DNA of 64,000 nucleotides from Aromatoleum petrolei (GTDB taxonomy: Bacteria > Pseudomonadota > Gammaproteobacteria > Burkholderiales > Rhodocyclaceae). Below the pieces are notes generated by a model, which saw only the letters and a program-made list of their open reading frames with translations, searched no databases and was not told the DNA's origin. Positions 1 through 9,042 of this stretch are shown in pieces. Location of the stretch: the NCBI RefSeq assembly GCF_017894385.1, contig NZ_CP059560.1, forward strand, positions 744,001 through 808,000, written 5' to 3'. Numbering within the stretch: the stretch's first letter is position 1; each line of letters starts with the position of its first letter. The translations under genes were made by a program, and so were the position numbers.

Positions 1-2309
1 GGGAACTCGCACATGTTGCCGATCGAGCTCGGCTCCTCGGGGAGCTTCTCGAAGCGCGCGAAGCCCTTCTGCTTGATCTCGTCCCACGACAGCTTCTTGT
101 GCGTGCCGCCGAGGTCGTAGATCGTGCGCGCGACCTTGTCGTCGTCGCCTTCCTTGAACTGACCGTTCATCGTCAGGTCGTCGTACAAGGTGTCGAGCTT
201 CACCTCCAGCCCCTGCGGGCTCTGCACCGACTTGATGCCGCGTGCGCGGGCGCGCTTCTGGATCGCCTCGGACAGCGCGACGATGATGCTCCAGTCGCTC
301 TTCGATTCTCCCAGCGGCTTCGTCGCCTGGTCGGTGATCGTCAGGTAGGGCGATAGCGGCGTGACCCACTTCAGCGAGGTGCGCTCGTACCAGGGCGCGA
401 CCGGCAGCACGTAGTCGGCGTGGCGCGCGGTGGAGTTGATGCGCCAGTCCATGACGACGATCTTCTTCAGCTTCGGCCACAGCACTTCGAGCAGCTTCTC
501 GCTGCCGCGGGCACGACGCAACGTGTTGCTGCACAGCGAGATCATGATGCGCGGCGGACGATCCGGCGGCGGGTTGAGCGGCTGCCACTGCTTCGCGAGC
601 GACTCTTCGAGGTACTCGCCGAGCGGACGCTTGTTGCCCAGCCCCCACTCGTCTGCGCGCTTTGACAGCTCGCCGATGCCGCCGTGCACCGACCAGAACA
701 GCGTGCCGGAAGTCCATACCGGCAGCCGCAGCAGCTTGTTGCCCGGTGCAAACATCATCCGGCCGAGGTCGGTGACGATCATCTCCTGCGTGTCGCCGGC
801 TTCGAGCCGCTGCTGGATCAGCGGTTCGAGCTTGCCGAAGGTCTGTGCCGCCTCCTGCAGCGAGGGCGGGATCGCGAACTTGTCACCGCCGTCGGGCGTC
901 AGCAGCGGGAAACCGGAGAAGCCCGCCCCGCGCCGGCCGATATTGCCGGTGAGCGCAAAGATCAGCGCCATCGAGCGTTCCGCGAGATTGCCGTGGAAGT
1001 ACTTGCACAGGCTCGTCTGCGCGATGTTCGAGACCTTGTCCGCACTGACGATCTCGCGCGCGAGGCGGCGGATCAGCTTCGGATTCACGCCGCATAGCTT
1101 CGACGCCGCTTCGGGCGTGTAGTCCGCGAGGCGGTCGCGCAGCAGCGAGAAGACGCTGCGCACCTCGACCTTCTGCCCGTCCTTCAGGGTCACCGTCTTC
1201 CGCACGTCGAGCGCCGGATTCAGCGCTTCCAGCGCGAGCGAACGGAAAGGCGCCGTCTGCAGGCTGTCGCTTACGGCATCCCACAGCATGTGGTGGTTCT
1301 CGCGTCCGCCCTCCTGCACGTCCGCCTGCTTCAGGAAACGCATAGTGTCGCTGCGCACCAACAGCGGCAGGTCGGTCTGTTCCTTGACGAAGGCTTCCTT
1401 CACATGGCCGCCCGCGACGATCTCGTGGCAGATCGCCAGCGCGAGCGCGGCATCCGTCCCCGGCTTGATCGGAATCCACAGGTCCGATTTCGTCGCCGAA
1501 GGGTTGTAGTCCGGCGCGATCGAGATGATCTTCGCGCCGCGGTAGCGCGCCTCGGTGAAGAAGTGCGCCTGCGGGATCTGCGTGTAGACCGGGTTGCCGC
1601 CCCAGAACAGGATCAGGTCGGAATAGAAGTAGTCGTCGGCCGAGCGCTCGAAGACGATCTTGCCGAAGGTCTCCAGCGTGCCACGCCGCGAGTCGCCGAT
1701 CTCGCCGTCCATGTCGAGGCCGATCGACTGCGTCAGCATGCTGAAGCGGCCCTGCGCCGCCATCGACACGCCGAGGTCGATGCCGGGCCCGAGGTCCCAA
1801 ATCGTCCGGTCGGTGCCCTCGTCGAGGGTCACGTCGAGATAGGTGTCGGCGATGTCGTTGAGCGCCTCTTCCCAGCTCACGCGCTCCCACTTGCCGCTAC
1901 CGCGCGGCCCGACGCGGCGCAGCGGATGCGTGATGCGGGAGGGGTCGTACATGCGCTCGGAGAAGCAGCCGCCCTTCTGGCAGCCGCGCGGGTTGTAGTC
2001 GGGCAGCTCGGGATTGACCTGCTCGTACTCGCCGGCCTGCTCTTCGCGATAGACAATGCCGTCCTTGACGTAGACGTCCCACGAGCAATGCGCCTGGAAC
2101 CAGCAGTTGAGGTGGTGCGTGCTGCGCACGACCTTGTCCCAGGTCCACTGGCTCCGATAGACGTCCTTCCACGAGGAGTAGAGCGGCACGGCCGGCAGCC
2201 CGCCGCTCTGCGGCGTCGCCGCCTGCACGACGAAGTTGGGCATCGACAGGCTGCCCATCAGGGCCGCGGCGCTCTTGAGGAAACCACGGCGATCGATCCC
2301 GGCGCTCAT
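1..2309 (-). CDS. Molybdopterin hydroxylase alpha subunit, EbdA-like (partial)
   Basis: Catalytic subunit of a type II DMSO-reductase-family enzyme; relatives such as ethylbenzene dehydrogenase, p-cymene dehydrogenase and steroid C25 dehydrogenase hydroxylate alkyl carbons with water in the periplasm. I translated 769 codons; the C-terminus lies off the left edge. A Tat signal is visible (RRGFLKSAAALMG, residues 7-19). The FS0 iron-sulfur ligands appear as H65, C69, C75 and C110, with C-x5-C where nitrate reductase NarG has C-x3-C. The ATG overlaps the beta stop codon (ATGA), so the two are translationally coupled. The gene order gamma-beta-alpha is the reverse of ebdABC. Family assignment is firm; the substrate is not known. 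A dedicated chaperone (delta) gene is not seen and could lie off the edge. Confidence 0.9.
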   Translation of the reverse strand, partial: MSAGIDRRGFLKSAAALMGSLSMPNFVVQAATPQSGGLPAVPLYSSWKDVYRSQWTWDKVVRSTHHLNCWFQAHCSWDVYVKDGIVYREEQAGEYEQVNPELPDYNPRGCQKGGCFSERMYDPSRITHPLRRVGPRGSGKWERVSWEEALNDIADTYLDVTLDEGTDRTIWDLGPGIDLGVSMAAQGRFSMLTQSIGLDMDGEIGDSRRGTLETFGKIVFERSADDYFYSDLILFWGGNPVYTQIPQAHFFTEARYRGAKIISIAPDYNPSATKSDLWIPIKPGTDAALALAICHEIVAGGHVKEAFVKEQTDLPLLVRSDTMRFLKQADVQEGGRENHHMLWDAVSDSLQTAPFRSLALEALNPALDVRKTVTLKDGQKVEVRSVFSLLRDRLADYTPEAASKLCGVNPKLIRRLAREIVSADKVSNIAQTSLCKYFHGNLAERSMALIFALTGNIGRRGAGFSGFPLLTPDGGDKFAIPPSLQEAAQTFGKLEPLIQQRLEAGDTQEMIVTDLGRMMFAPGNKLLRLPVWTSGTLFWSVHGGIGELSKRADEWGLGNKRPLGEYLEESLAKQWQPLNPPPDRPPRIMISLCSNTLRRARGSEKLLEVLWPKLKKIVVMDWRINSTARHADYVLPVAPWYERTSLKWVTPLSPYLTITDQATKPLGESKSDWSIIVALSEAIQKRARARGIKSVQSPQGLEVKLDTLYDDLTMNGQFKEGDDDKVARTIYDLGGTHKKLSWDEIKQKGFARFEKLPEEPSSIGNMCEF

Positions 2310-3418
2310 GCGCGGCCTCCCTTCTTGAACTCTTCCTTGGTGTAGAAACGGATCTCGGAAACCTGCTGCTGCGGCGCGCGTGGTTTCTGTTGGTTCTGCG
2401 GAATCGGCCGGTTGCGGGCGGCGTCGCGCGGGTGCTTCTGGAAGGGACCGAACATGTCCAGCCACTTGCGCGCGATCAGAAGATCCATCAGCTCGGACTT
2501 CTCTCCGCGCTTGTTGCGCTCACGCTCGCGTTCGAGGGTCTTGAGCGCGTCATGCACGCCATTGCCGAAGAGCGACACCAGATATTCGGTCGGGATGCGC
2601 GGCTCGTCGGTCGGATTGCCCTCGTCGTCGATCTTCGGCGGCGACAGCGGCGGCACGTAGAACACGTTGGGCTGGGTGCCGTACTCGGCGTGCAGCGGCA
2701 GCGCGACCTTGTGCTTCGTCACGAACTTCCAGATCGGGCCTTCGGGGTCGTCGAGGTAGCCGACGAAGCGCACCCGCCCCGGGCACTGGCGCGAACAGGC
2801 GGTGGTCACGCCCTCGTCGATGCGCGGGAAGCAGAAGATGCACTTCTGCGACACCTCTTCGACCTCGTTGTAATAGATCTTCTTGTAGGGGCAGGCTTCC
2901 TGGCAGAAGCGGTAGCCCTTGCAGCGGTCCTCGTCGATCAGGACGATGCCGTTGTCCTCGCGTTTGCTGATCGCCTTGCGCGGGCAGGCTTCGAGGCAGG
3001 CCGGATGCGTGCAGTGGTTGCAGATGCGCGGCAGGTAGAAATAGTGGCTGTTGGGGAATTCGCCGCCGCCCTGGTCTTCGTCCCAGTTCGGCCCCTTGCC
3101 GTGCTTGCCGCCGTCCGCTGCGAGCGAGATCTCGCCCTTGCCGCCGAAGAAGACCTCCTCATGATTGAAGTTCCAGGCCTTGCCGAAGTCCTCGACGCTC
3201 GGGCGTTGGCCGGGTTGCGCCACACCGTCGCGAAAACCGCCGCCCATGCTCTCGAAGCCGTGCGGCGTGCCGGCGCCGGGCTGGGTGTTCACGGTGTTCC
3301 ACAGCATGTGCTCCATGCCTTCCCGGCGTGTCCACAAGGTCTTGCAGGCCACGGTGCAGGTCTGGCAACCGATGCACTTGTTGAGGTCCATGACCATGGC
3401 CACTTGTCGCTTGCTCAT
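2306..3418 (-). CDS. Molybdopterin hydroxylase beta subunit, four Fe-S clusters
   Basis: Electron-transfer subunit of the same complex, 370 residues. Four cysteine groups are visible: CIGCQTCTVAC near the N-terminus, CNHCTHPACLEAC, CKGYRFCQEACP and CIFC followed by CSRQC. In the third group an aromatic residue (Y) replaces one Cys, as in NarH/EbdB, which predicts one [3Fe-4S] and three [4Fe-4S] clusters. I chose the ATG at 3418 because GAAGGAGAG lies just upstream; an in-frame ATG five codons earlier lacks this spacing. The Shine-Dalgarno overlaps the gamma stop codon. The subunit has no export signal of its own and presumably travels with the Tat-bearing alpha subunit. Confidence 0.93.
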   Translation of the reverse strand: MSKRQVAMVMDLNKCIGCQTCTVACKTLWTRREGMEHMLWNTVNTQPGAGTPHGFESMGGGFRDGVAQPGQRPSVEDFGKAWNFNHEEVFFGGKGEISLAADGGKHGKGPNWDEDQGGGEFPNSHYFYLPRICNHCTHPACLEACPRKAISKREDNGIVLIDEDRCKGYRFCQEACPYKKIYYNEVEEVSQKCIFCFPRIDEGVTTACSRQCPGRVRFVGYLDDPEGPIWKFVTKHKVALPLHAEYGTQPNVFYVPPLSPPKIDDEGNPTDEPRIPTEYLVSLFGNGVHDALKTLERERERNKRGEKSELMDLLIARKWLDMFGPFQKHPRDAARNRPIPQNQQKPRAPQQQVSEIRFYTKEEFKKGGRA

Positions 3419-3429
3419 CCCGCTCTCCT

Positions 3430-4053
3430 TCACGCGTCGAGGGCCAGTTCGGCCCAGTCGATCGAGAACGCCTTGATGCCGCCGCGCTCGTCGTTGCCGC
3501 CCATCCAGACGGCGAAACCGATGCCGGTCTTGCGGCCGGCCACGAGCGGCGCGAGGTCACCGGCACCGCCGAGCGGACGCGCGATCACCACCTGCCAGCG
3601 GTCACCCTCGGCGCGGGCCTGCGCGGAACAGGTGATCGCCGGCCCGCGCGCCGAGGAGCCGATGCCCATCGCGATCTGCGACGCGACAACCGACTTGTTG
3701 GCCTGCCAGCGCAGGAAATGAATCGGGGCGTCGGCCGCGCCCATCAGCGCCAGCACCGGCTTGCCGCGCACCGGCAACGCGATCGCGAGCGCGTCCGGGA
3801 AATCCTTGCCCGCCGGGCTCACGCCGCGCCAGCTCGCCCGCAGTGCCCATTGCCGACCGTCATGCACGCTGGCGACAGCGAGATCTGTGACCCGCCCGTA
3901 CTCACGCCCTTCCCACGAGTTGCGGATGTAAGGGGTCGGCTGCATGGCGAGCGGCGTCGGCATCATCGACACCTGCTCGACCGGCACCGTGCGCCAGCCC
4001 GGATCAGCCGGGTCGAGCAGCGGCGCAACATTCTTCACGCGTTGGGTTCGCAA
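3430..4053 (-). CDS. Heme b gamma subunit of the hydroxylase (EbdC-like)
   Basis: Ethylbenzene-dehydrogenase-type heme-binding domain, 207 residues, expected to bind one heme b and pass electrons to a cytochrome. The segment ALMGAADAPIHFLRW matches the M-G-x(n)-P-x-x-LRW pattern that carries the Met heme ligand in this family; the Lys ligand is probably in the GRKTG segment. I chose the TTG at 4053 because AGGAGAC sits 7-8 nt upstream; upstream in-frame ATGs lack any ribosome site. No signal peptide is visible from this start. It is the first gene of the operon (gamma-beta-alpha) and is divergent from the LuxR regulator. A TTG start may limit synthesis. Confidence 0.85.
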   Translation of the reverse strand: MRTQRVKNVAPLLDPADPGWRTVPVEQVSMMPTPLAMQPTPYIRNSWEGREYGRVTDLAVASVHDGRQWALRASWRGVSPAGKDFPDALAIALPVRGKPVLALMGAADAPIHFLRWQANKSVVASQIAMGIGSSARGPAITCSAQARAEGDRWQVVIARPLGGAGDLAPLVAGRKTGIGFAVWMGGNDERGGIKAFSIDWAELALDA

Positions 4054-4138
4054 TTTCTGTCTCCTGTTCTTGTGTGAAACCGGCGGCATGCATCGGCCGC
4101 CTCGTGAAGCGGAGTGTTGAATCTGCGCGGCAGGCGAT

Positions 4139-4206
4139 CCCCTACCCGGAGTTAGGGGTCGGCCCCTATCCCCTGGCAATTCGACAGAACGTTGACCTAT
4201 GTCAAC
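4139..4206. promoter_or_regulatory. Divergent control region between hydroxylase operon and LuxR gene
   Basis: The 275-bp gap between the two divergent TTG starts holds several symmetric elements. CCCCTA (4139-4144), 8 nt, TAGGGG (4153-4158) form a perfect inverted repeat; a further CCCCTA half-site lies at 4163-4168; GTTGAC-CTAT-GTCAAC (4191-4206) is a perfect palindrome. Inverted CCCCTA half-sites are a plausible target for the LuxR HTH encoded next door, which would make this an activator site for the hydroxylase operon. Binding itself is inferred. Confidence 0.55.
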
Positions 4207-4328
4207 AAAACAGCTGTCCTTCTTCGCCGGGGACGGAGCGCGTAAAATCGTTGCAAAGATCCCTGCGGGCCTTGCTGCAAGACCTTCCCGCAGATGGACA
4301 CCACCCCGTGCTAACGAGGAGACATTCT

Positions 4329-7034
4329 TTGAATCACGCCTTGCAGGCGATCAGCGAGCCCCATTTCAAGCCCGTCTGTACGCAGGCCATCCGGCACTTT
4401 TCGCGCCTCGACGCGCTGCCGAAACTGCTCCTCGTCGTCGCCCCGCGTGGCTACGGAAAGACCGTGTTCGTCTCGGCGGTCGCCCGCTCGCTGCGCGATG
4501 CCGGCTACAACAGCCATGTGCACACACTGGACGAAGGCCGTTCCGATTTCGGCTCAGCCTTGATGCACCTCGAGAAGGTCCTCGGCTGCAACAGCGAAGG
4601 CGCCGGCCTGATGTTCTACGGCGGGCCGACGATCGAGACCGACGCGCGCATCGACGCCATCCTGCACGCCGCCGAACAGCTCCACGACGAGGTCGTCCTG
4701 CTGATCGACGGCTTCGATGCCGTCCGCGACTGCGAACTCGGCAACCTGATCGAGCGCCTGCTCCTGCGCCAGACGCGGCTGCGCATCGTGCTCACGTCGA
4801 TCGAACTGCCGCTCGACAGCTTCCATCGCATCCGCCTCGAAGACGGACTACGCGAACTCGGCCCCGCGGACCTCAGCCTCGGCAGCGAGGAAATCCGCAA
4901 GCTGTTCGAAACGTCCGGCGCCAATCCGCTCCCTCTGTCGCCGGAGCAGGCCAACGTCATCCATGATCAGACCGAAGGCTGGCCGGCGGCGGTGCGCCTG
5001 ATGCACGTCGCAATGGCCTCGCGGGTAAACCCCGCCGCGATCAGCGCCGACGCGGCCACGCTCGACGCGAGCCTCACGGACACCCTCTCCCGCCGCGTGC
5101 TGGGCGCAATTGACCCGGCGATCGCCGAATTCCTGCTCGACATCGCCGAGCTCGAAGCCTTCAATGCCGACCTGTGCAGCTTCACAACCGGCAAGCCCAA
5201 CGCGCCGGACATCCTCGCCGAGTTGATCCGCCTCAACCTGATGATCTTTCCGGCGACCAACCGCCGCGGCTGGTTCCGCTTCCACGGCCTGTTCAGCGAC
5301 TACCTACGCCGCGAAGCCCGCTCGACGCGAAGCGAAGCGCAACGCCACGCGCTGCTGGCACGGGCGCTGGAATGGTGCCGCAAGCACGGCGAGTACTACG
5401 ACGCGTTCGAACTGGCGCTGACGATTCATGACGGCACGCAGGCGAGTGAGCTCCTCGCCACCCGCGCGCAAACTGTCGTGCGCGACCAGGGCCAGCACCT
5501 CTTCTACATCAGCTGCTACGAACGCCTGCTCCCGATCGAACCCTTCCCCGCCGACGAAGCGCAGTACTGGTACGTCTGGGCGATGCTCATGTCGCGCCAG
5601 TACGAGAAGGCCTACCGCGTGCTGGCCGGGATGCGGCTCGGCACGAACGGCGACGACCCGCTTGCCGACCGCATGCCGGGACGCAAGCAGGCCCTGCTTG
5701 CGATCATCCTGTTCTCGCTCGACCGCGTCCCCGAAGCGCGGATGCGCGGCGAACGCTGGCTCGAAAGCGACGACGGCCTCGATCCCTTCGAAAGCTCGGG
5801 CGTCGCGTGTGTGGTCGGCACCTCGGCAGTTGCCGACCTCGACTTCCCGGCCGCCCGCCGCGGCATCATGCTGGCACGCAACTCGATGAGCCGCTCGGGA
5901 AGCGAGTATGGCCTCGCATGGATATCCTGCCTCGATGCACTGATCGACATCGAGGAAGGCGATCTCGCCTTCGTCCACAACACGCTGGATGAGGCCGTCG
6001 TCCGCGCCCGCAAGGTGCTCGGGCCCGAGGCCGCGATGGTGTCCACGATGGACATGATGGCCGCCCGGATCGCTCTTGAACGGGGCGACGTCGAGGAAGC
6101 GCGCGAGCGGGTGCTGAACGGCCTCAGCCAGGCCAAGCACCACGGCTTCATCGAAACGTGCAAGGTCGGGCTCGAAGTCGCGGTGCGCCTATGGGACGGC
6201 AGCCAAGAATCGGTCTTCGCGCCGCGCCACCTCGACGCCGTCGCGACGAGCTTCCCGCCGCGCCTGCAGTTGTTGCTGCAATGTGCCGTGCTGGTACGCC
6301 TGGTGCGCCTCGGGCTCACCGAGGCGGCGACCGACTGGGTACGCCGGCAGGACATGGAAGACCTGCTGGGGCCGCGTCCGCCCGCGCTGCCTGCCAGCCA
6401 GCTCGCGAGCACCCGCCGCGCCCTGCTCGCCGCGCGGATCGCGTGGCTGATCGCGCAGCGCGATTTTCCGACCGCGCTCGCGGCCACCGATACCGAACTG
6501 CAATCTGCGCTGAAGTCGACCTGCGCAACCTGGCAGGTGCACCTGCTGCTGACCCGCCTGCAGATCGAGGCCGCGACCGGTCACGCCGCCCAAGCCTCCA
6601 AGACCCTGCTGCGCGCGATCGGCATCGCAGCGCCGCGCCGACTGTGCCAACCTTTCATCGAACACGCCGACGTGATCCGGCCGGTCATCACGGCCGACCC
6701 GAAGAAGAACTGGCCGCTCGTCAACGAGAAGGAATTCGCATTCTTCGCCGACCTGCGCCAGCGGCTGGACGCCGCAGCGCAGACCGACCGCACCGCCCCC
6801 CCGCCAGCCGTGACACCTGCCGACAGCCTGGAACTCGATGCACCGACGAGCCGCGAGGTCGAACTGCTGGGCTTCCTCGACAGCGGCCTGTCGAACCAGG
6901 AAATCGCCGACCGTCTCGGCCTCACGGTCGGCACAGTGAAGTGGCACCTGCACAACCTGTTCATGAAGCTGCGGGTCCGCAACCGGTCAGCCGCGATCTT
7001 CAAGGCCAAGCGCGCGGGGCTGCTCAACCGCTGA
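4329..7034 (+). CDS. MalT-like LuxR-family transcriptional regulator
   Basis: Large ATP-binding LuxR regulator of the MalT/LAL group, 901 residues from the chosen start (MalT itself has a similar length). Features in order: Walker A (APRGYGKT) near residue 30, Walker B (VVLLIDGFD) near 120, a winged-helix and TPR-like helical middle, and a C-terminal LuxR HTH (SNQEIADRLGLTVGTVKWHL). I prefer the TTG at 4329, preceded by AGGAGACAT; the open frame continues upstream but the family N-terminus begins here. Because it is divergent from the hydroxylase operon and has symmetric sites in between, it is the likely substrate-responsive activator of that operon. The effector is unknown. Confidence 0.88.
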   Translation: MNHALQAISEPHFKPVCTQAIRHFSRLDALPKLLLVVAPRGYGKTVFVSAVARSLRDAGYNSHVHTLDEGRSDFGSALMHLEKVLGCNSEGAGLMFYGGPTIETDARIDAILHAAEQLHDEVVLLIDGFDAVRDCELGNLIERLLLRQTRLRIVLTSIELPLDSFHRIRLEDGLRELGPADLSLGSEEIRKLFETSGANPLPLSPEQANVIHDQTEGWPAAVRLMHVAMASRVNPAAISADAATLDASLTDTLSRRVLGAIDPAIAEFLLDIAELEAFNADLCSFTTGKPNAPDILAELIRLNLMIFPATNRRGWFRFHGLFSDYLRREARSTRSEAQRHALLARALEWCRKHGEYYDAFELALTIHDGTQASELLATRAQTVVRDQGQHLFYISCYERLLPIEPFPADEAQYWYVWAMLMSRQYEKAYRVLAGMRLGTNGDDPLADRMPGRKQALLAIILFSLDRVPEARMRGERWLESDDGLDPFESSGVACVVGTSAVADLDFPAARRGIMLARNSMSRSGSEYGLAWISCLDALIDIEEGDLAFVHNTLDEAVVRARKVLGPEAAMVSTMDMMAARIALERGDVEEARERVLNGLSQAKHHGFIETCKVGLEVAVRLWDGSQESVFAPRHLDAVATSFPPRLQLLLQCAVLVRLVRLGLTEAATDWVRRQDMEDLLGPRPPALPASQLASTRRALLAARIAWLIAQRDFPTALAATDTELQSALKSTCATWQVHLLLTRLQIEAATGHAAQASKTLLRAIGIAAPRRLCQPFIEHADVIRPVITADPKKNWPLVNEKEFAFFADLRQRLDAAAQTDRTAPPPAVTPADSLELDAPTSREVELLGFLDSGLSNQEIADRLGLTVGTVKWHLHNLFMKLRVRNRSAAIFKAKRAGLLNR

Positions 7035-7081
7035 AACGCGCGGCGCCTATACTTCCTTTACCAAGGCTGCGGTAGAGGAAC

Positions 7082-8971
7082 ATGGATCCGGGCGGCGGCA
7101 CCGAAAGCGAATTGTCGCGCGTGAACCAGGCGCTCAAGACCCTGAGCGCCGGGAACCGCACCTTGCTGCGCGCGTCGCAGGAGCAGGACCTTCTCCTTGG
7201 GATGTGCCGGGTCATCGTCAATGAAGGCGGCTACCGCCTCGCCTACGTGGCGTACGCGCAGCACGACGAGCAGAAATCCCTTCCGATCATGGCCTACGCC
7301 ATCCAGCGCGACATACCGGAGGAGAGGGATTTCTTCGACCATCTCCAGCTCACCTGGGCCGATGTGGAGCTCGGACAGCACGCACCGGCGATCGCCGTCC
7401 GCAGCGGAGAGCCCTGCATCGGACGCAGCCTGCTCACCGATCCCGGTCATGCCCCGTGGCGTGAGGTCGCGATTCGACTCGACTACAGCTCGCTGTCGGC
7501 CTTCCCGCTGCCCATCGACGGCGAAGTCGTGGGCGCGCTGCTCATCGCCGATTCGTCCCCCGACGCCTTCGATGAAGCCGAAGTCAGGCTGCTCGGCGAA
7601 CTGGCCGACGATCTCGCCTACGGCATCGCCAACCTCCGCAGCCGCATCAAACGCCATGAGGCCGAAGAGCGCATCGCGCGGATGGCCCTTTACGATTCAC
7701 TCACGGGGCTTCCGAACCGGACGATGTTCCGCTCCCGGCTTCAATCCGCGATCGTGGATGGTAGGCAGAAGCATCGCCCTCTGGCCGTCCTGCTCTTGAG
7801 CGCGATGCATTTCCACGAGATCAGCGACACGCTCGGTTACCAGCAGGCGGACCTGCTGACCTGCTCCTTCGCCCGTCAGCTGGAAGATCACCAGCGCGAA
7901 GACCGGTTCGTGGCCTGCGTCGGCGACGCCGAGTTCGCATTGCTCTATCCCGACATGGACGTTTCCCAGGCGATGCGCACGGCACAAGACCTCATCCGGG
8001 CGTTCAGCAGCCCGGTCGAAGTCGGCGGACTGAGCATCAGCGTCGGCCTGTGCGCGGGCATCGCCGCCTTCCCAGGACACGGCACCGACCCCGACTCGCT
8101 GATCCGCCGCGCGCGCATGGCGATGTTCGAGGCGAAACGCCGCGGGAGCGATTCAGCGGTATTCACGCCCGAGCTCGAACAACAGCGCACGAACCGCCTC
8201 GCCCTGATGATCGATCTGCGCCGCGCCATCGAACAGAAGGCCCTGATGCTCTATTGCCAGCCCAAGATCGATCTCGCGACCCGGCGCATCCGCGGCGCCG
8301 AAGGCCTCGTCCGCTGGCAACATCCCGCGCACGGCATGATTCCCGCCGAGGAATTCGTCAAGATCGCCGAAACCTCGGGCCTAATCACGCCGCTGACCTA
8401 CCACGTTCTCGAAGCGGCCTTCCAGCAGATCTATGCCTGGCACGACATGGGCATCGACCAACCGCTCTCGGTCAACCTATCGGCCCGCGATCTGCGCGAT
8501 CCGGCCTTGATCGACAAGCTCAAGAACCTGTTCTCGACCTGGGGCACCCGGCCCGACTGGATCCAGTTCGAACTCACCGAGAGCGCGCTGATGGAAGACC
8601 CCGTCGGCGCACTCGACGCCATCCGGCGCATCAAGGCGCTGGGCGTCGAACTCTTCATCGACGACTTCGGCATCGGCTATTCGAGCCTCAGCTACCTCCA
8701 CAAGCTGCCCGTGGATGCGATCAAGATCGACCAGTCCTTCGTGATGGCTATGCCCGACAGCGCGATCTCCGCCGCCATCGTCCAGTCGACCATTGAACTG
8801 GGCCACCGGCTGGATCTCGAAGTCGTCGCCGAAGGCGTCGAAACCGAATCGGCCTGGAATCATCTGGTCGCACTCGGCTGCGATACGGCCCAAGGCTTCT
8901 ACATGGCCCGGCCGATGCCCGCCGAGCAGTTCAGGAACTGGCAGGTCCATTACGAGTCCAGCTTGCACTGA
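7082..8971 (+). CDS. GAF-GGDEF-EAL cyclic-di-GMP signalling protein
   Basis: 629-residue protein lying 47 bp after the LuxR gene. A GAF-like sensor occupies roughly residues 25-190, a GGDEF domain roughly 205-360 and an EAL domain roughly 375-625. The GGDEF signature is degenerate (VGDAEF), so diguanylate cyclase activity is unlikely. The EAL domain keeps E-x-L-VRW (as EGLVRW), NLSA, ELTES, DDFGIGYSS and EGVET, so phosphodiesterase activity is plausible. No membrane segment is seen, indicating a soluble sensor. It is probably cotranscribed with the regulator; a link between the catabolic substrate and c-di-GMP is inference only. Confidence 0.9.
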   Translation: MDPGGGTESELSRVNQALKTLSAGNRTLLRASQEQDLLLGMCRVIVNEGGYRLAYVAYAQHDEQKSLPIMAYAIQRDIPEERDFFDHLQLTWADVELGQHAPAIAVRSGEPCIGRSLLTDPGHAPWREVAIRLDYSSLSAFPLPIDGEVVGALLIADSSPDAFDEAEVRLLGELADDLAYGIANLRSRIKRHEAEERIARMALYDSLTGLPNRTMFRSRLQSAIVDGRQKHRPLAVLLLSAMHFHEISDTLGYQQADLLTCSFARQLEDHQREDRFVACVGDAEFALLYPDMDVSQAMRTAQDLIRAFSSPVEVGGLSISVGLCAGIAAFPGHGTDPDSLIRRARMAMFEAKRRGSDSAVFTPELEQQRTNRLALMIDLRRAIEQKALMLYCQPKIDLATRRIRGAEGLVRWQHPAHGMIPAEEFVKIAETSGLITPLTYHVLEAAFQQIYAWHDMGIDQPLSVNLSARDLRDPALIDKLKNLFSTWGTRPDWIQFELTESALMEDPVGALDAIRRIKALGVELFIDDFGIGYSSLSYLHKLPVDAIKIDQSFVMAMPDSAISAAIVQSTIELGHRLDLEVVAEGVETESAWNHLVALGCDTAQGFYMARPMPAEQFRNWQVHYESSLH

Positions 8972-8984
8972 GTCCTTCTTGCTC

Positions 8985-9014
8985 TTGGATTAATGCATAC
9001 GATCGGCTTATATA
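8985..9014 (+). promoter_or_regulatory. Putative promoter with CATACGAT element
   Basis: TTGGAT (8985-8990) and TATATA (9009-9014) are spaced 18 bp and lie just upstream of the MarR gene. The element CATACGAT (8996-9003) sits in the spacer. The same element recurs at several other promoters in the window, so it may be an operator. The match to sigma-70 boxes is moderate. Confidence 0.4.
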
Positions 9015-9042
9015 CCGTTCATCGCTAAACTACTAAAAAATC

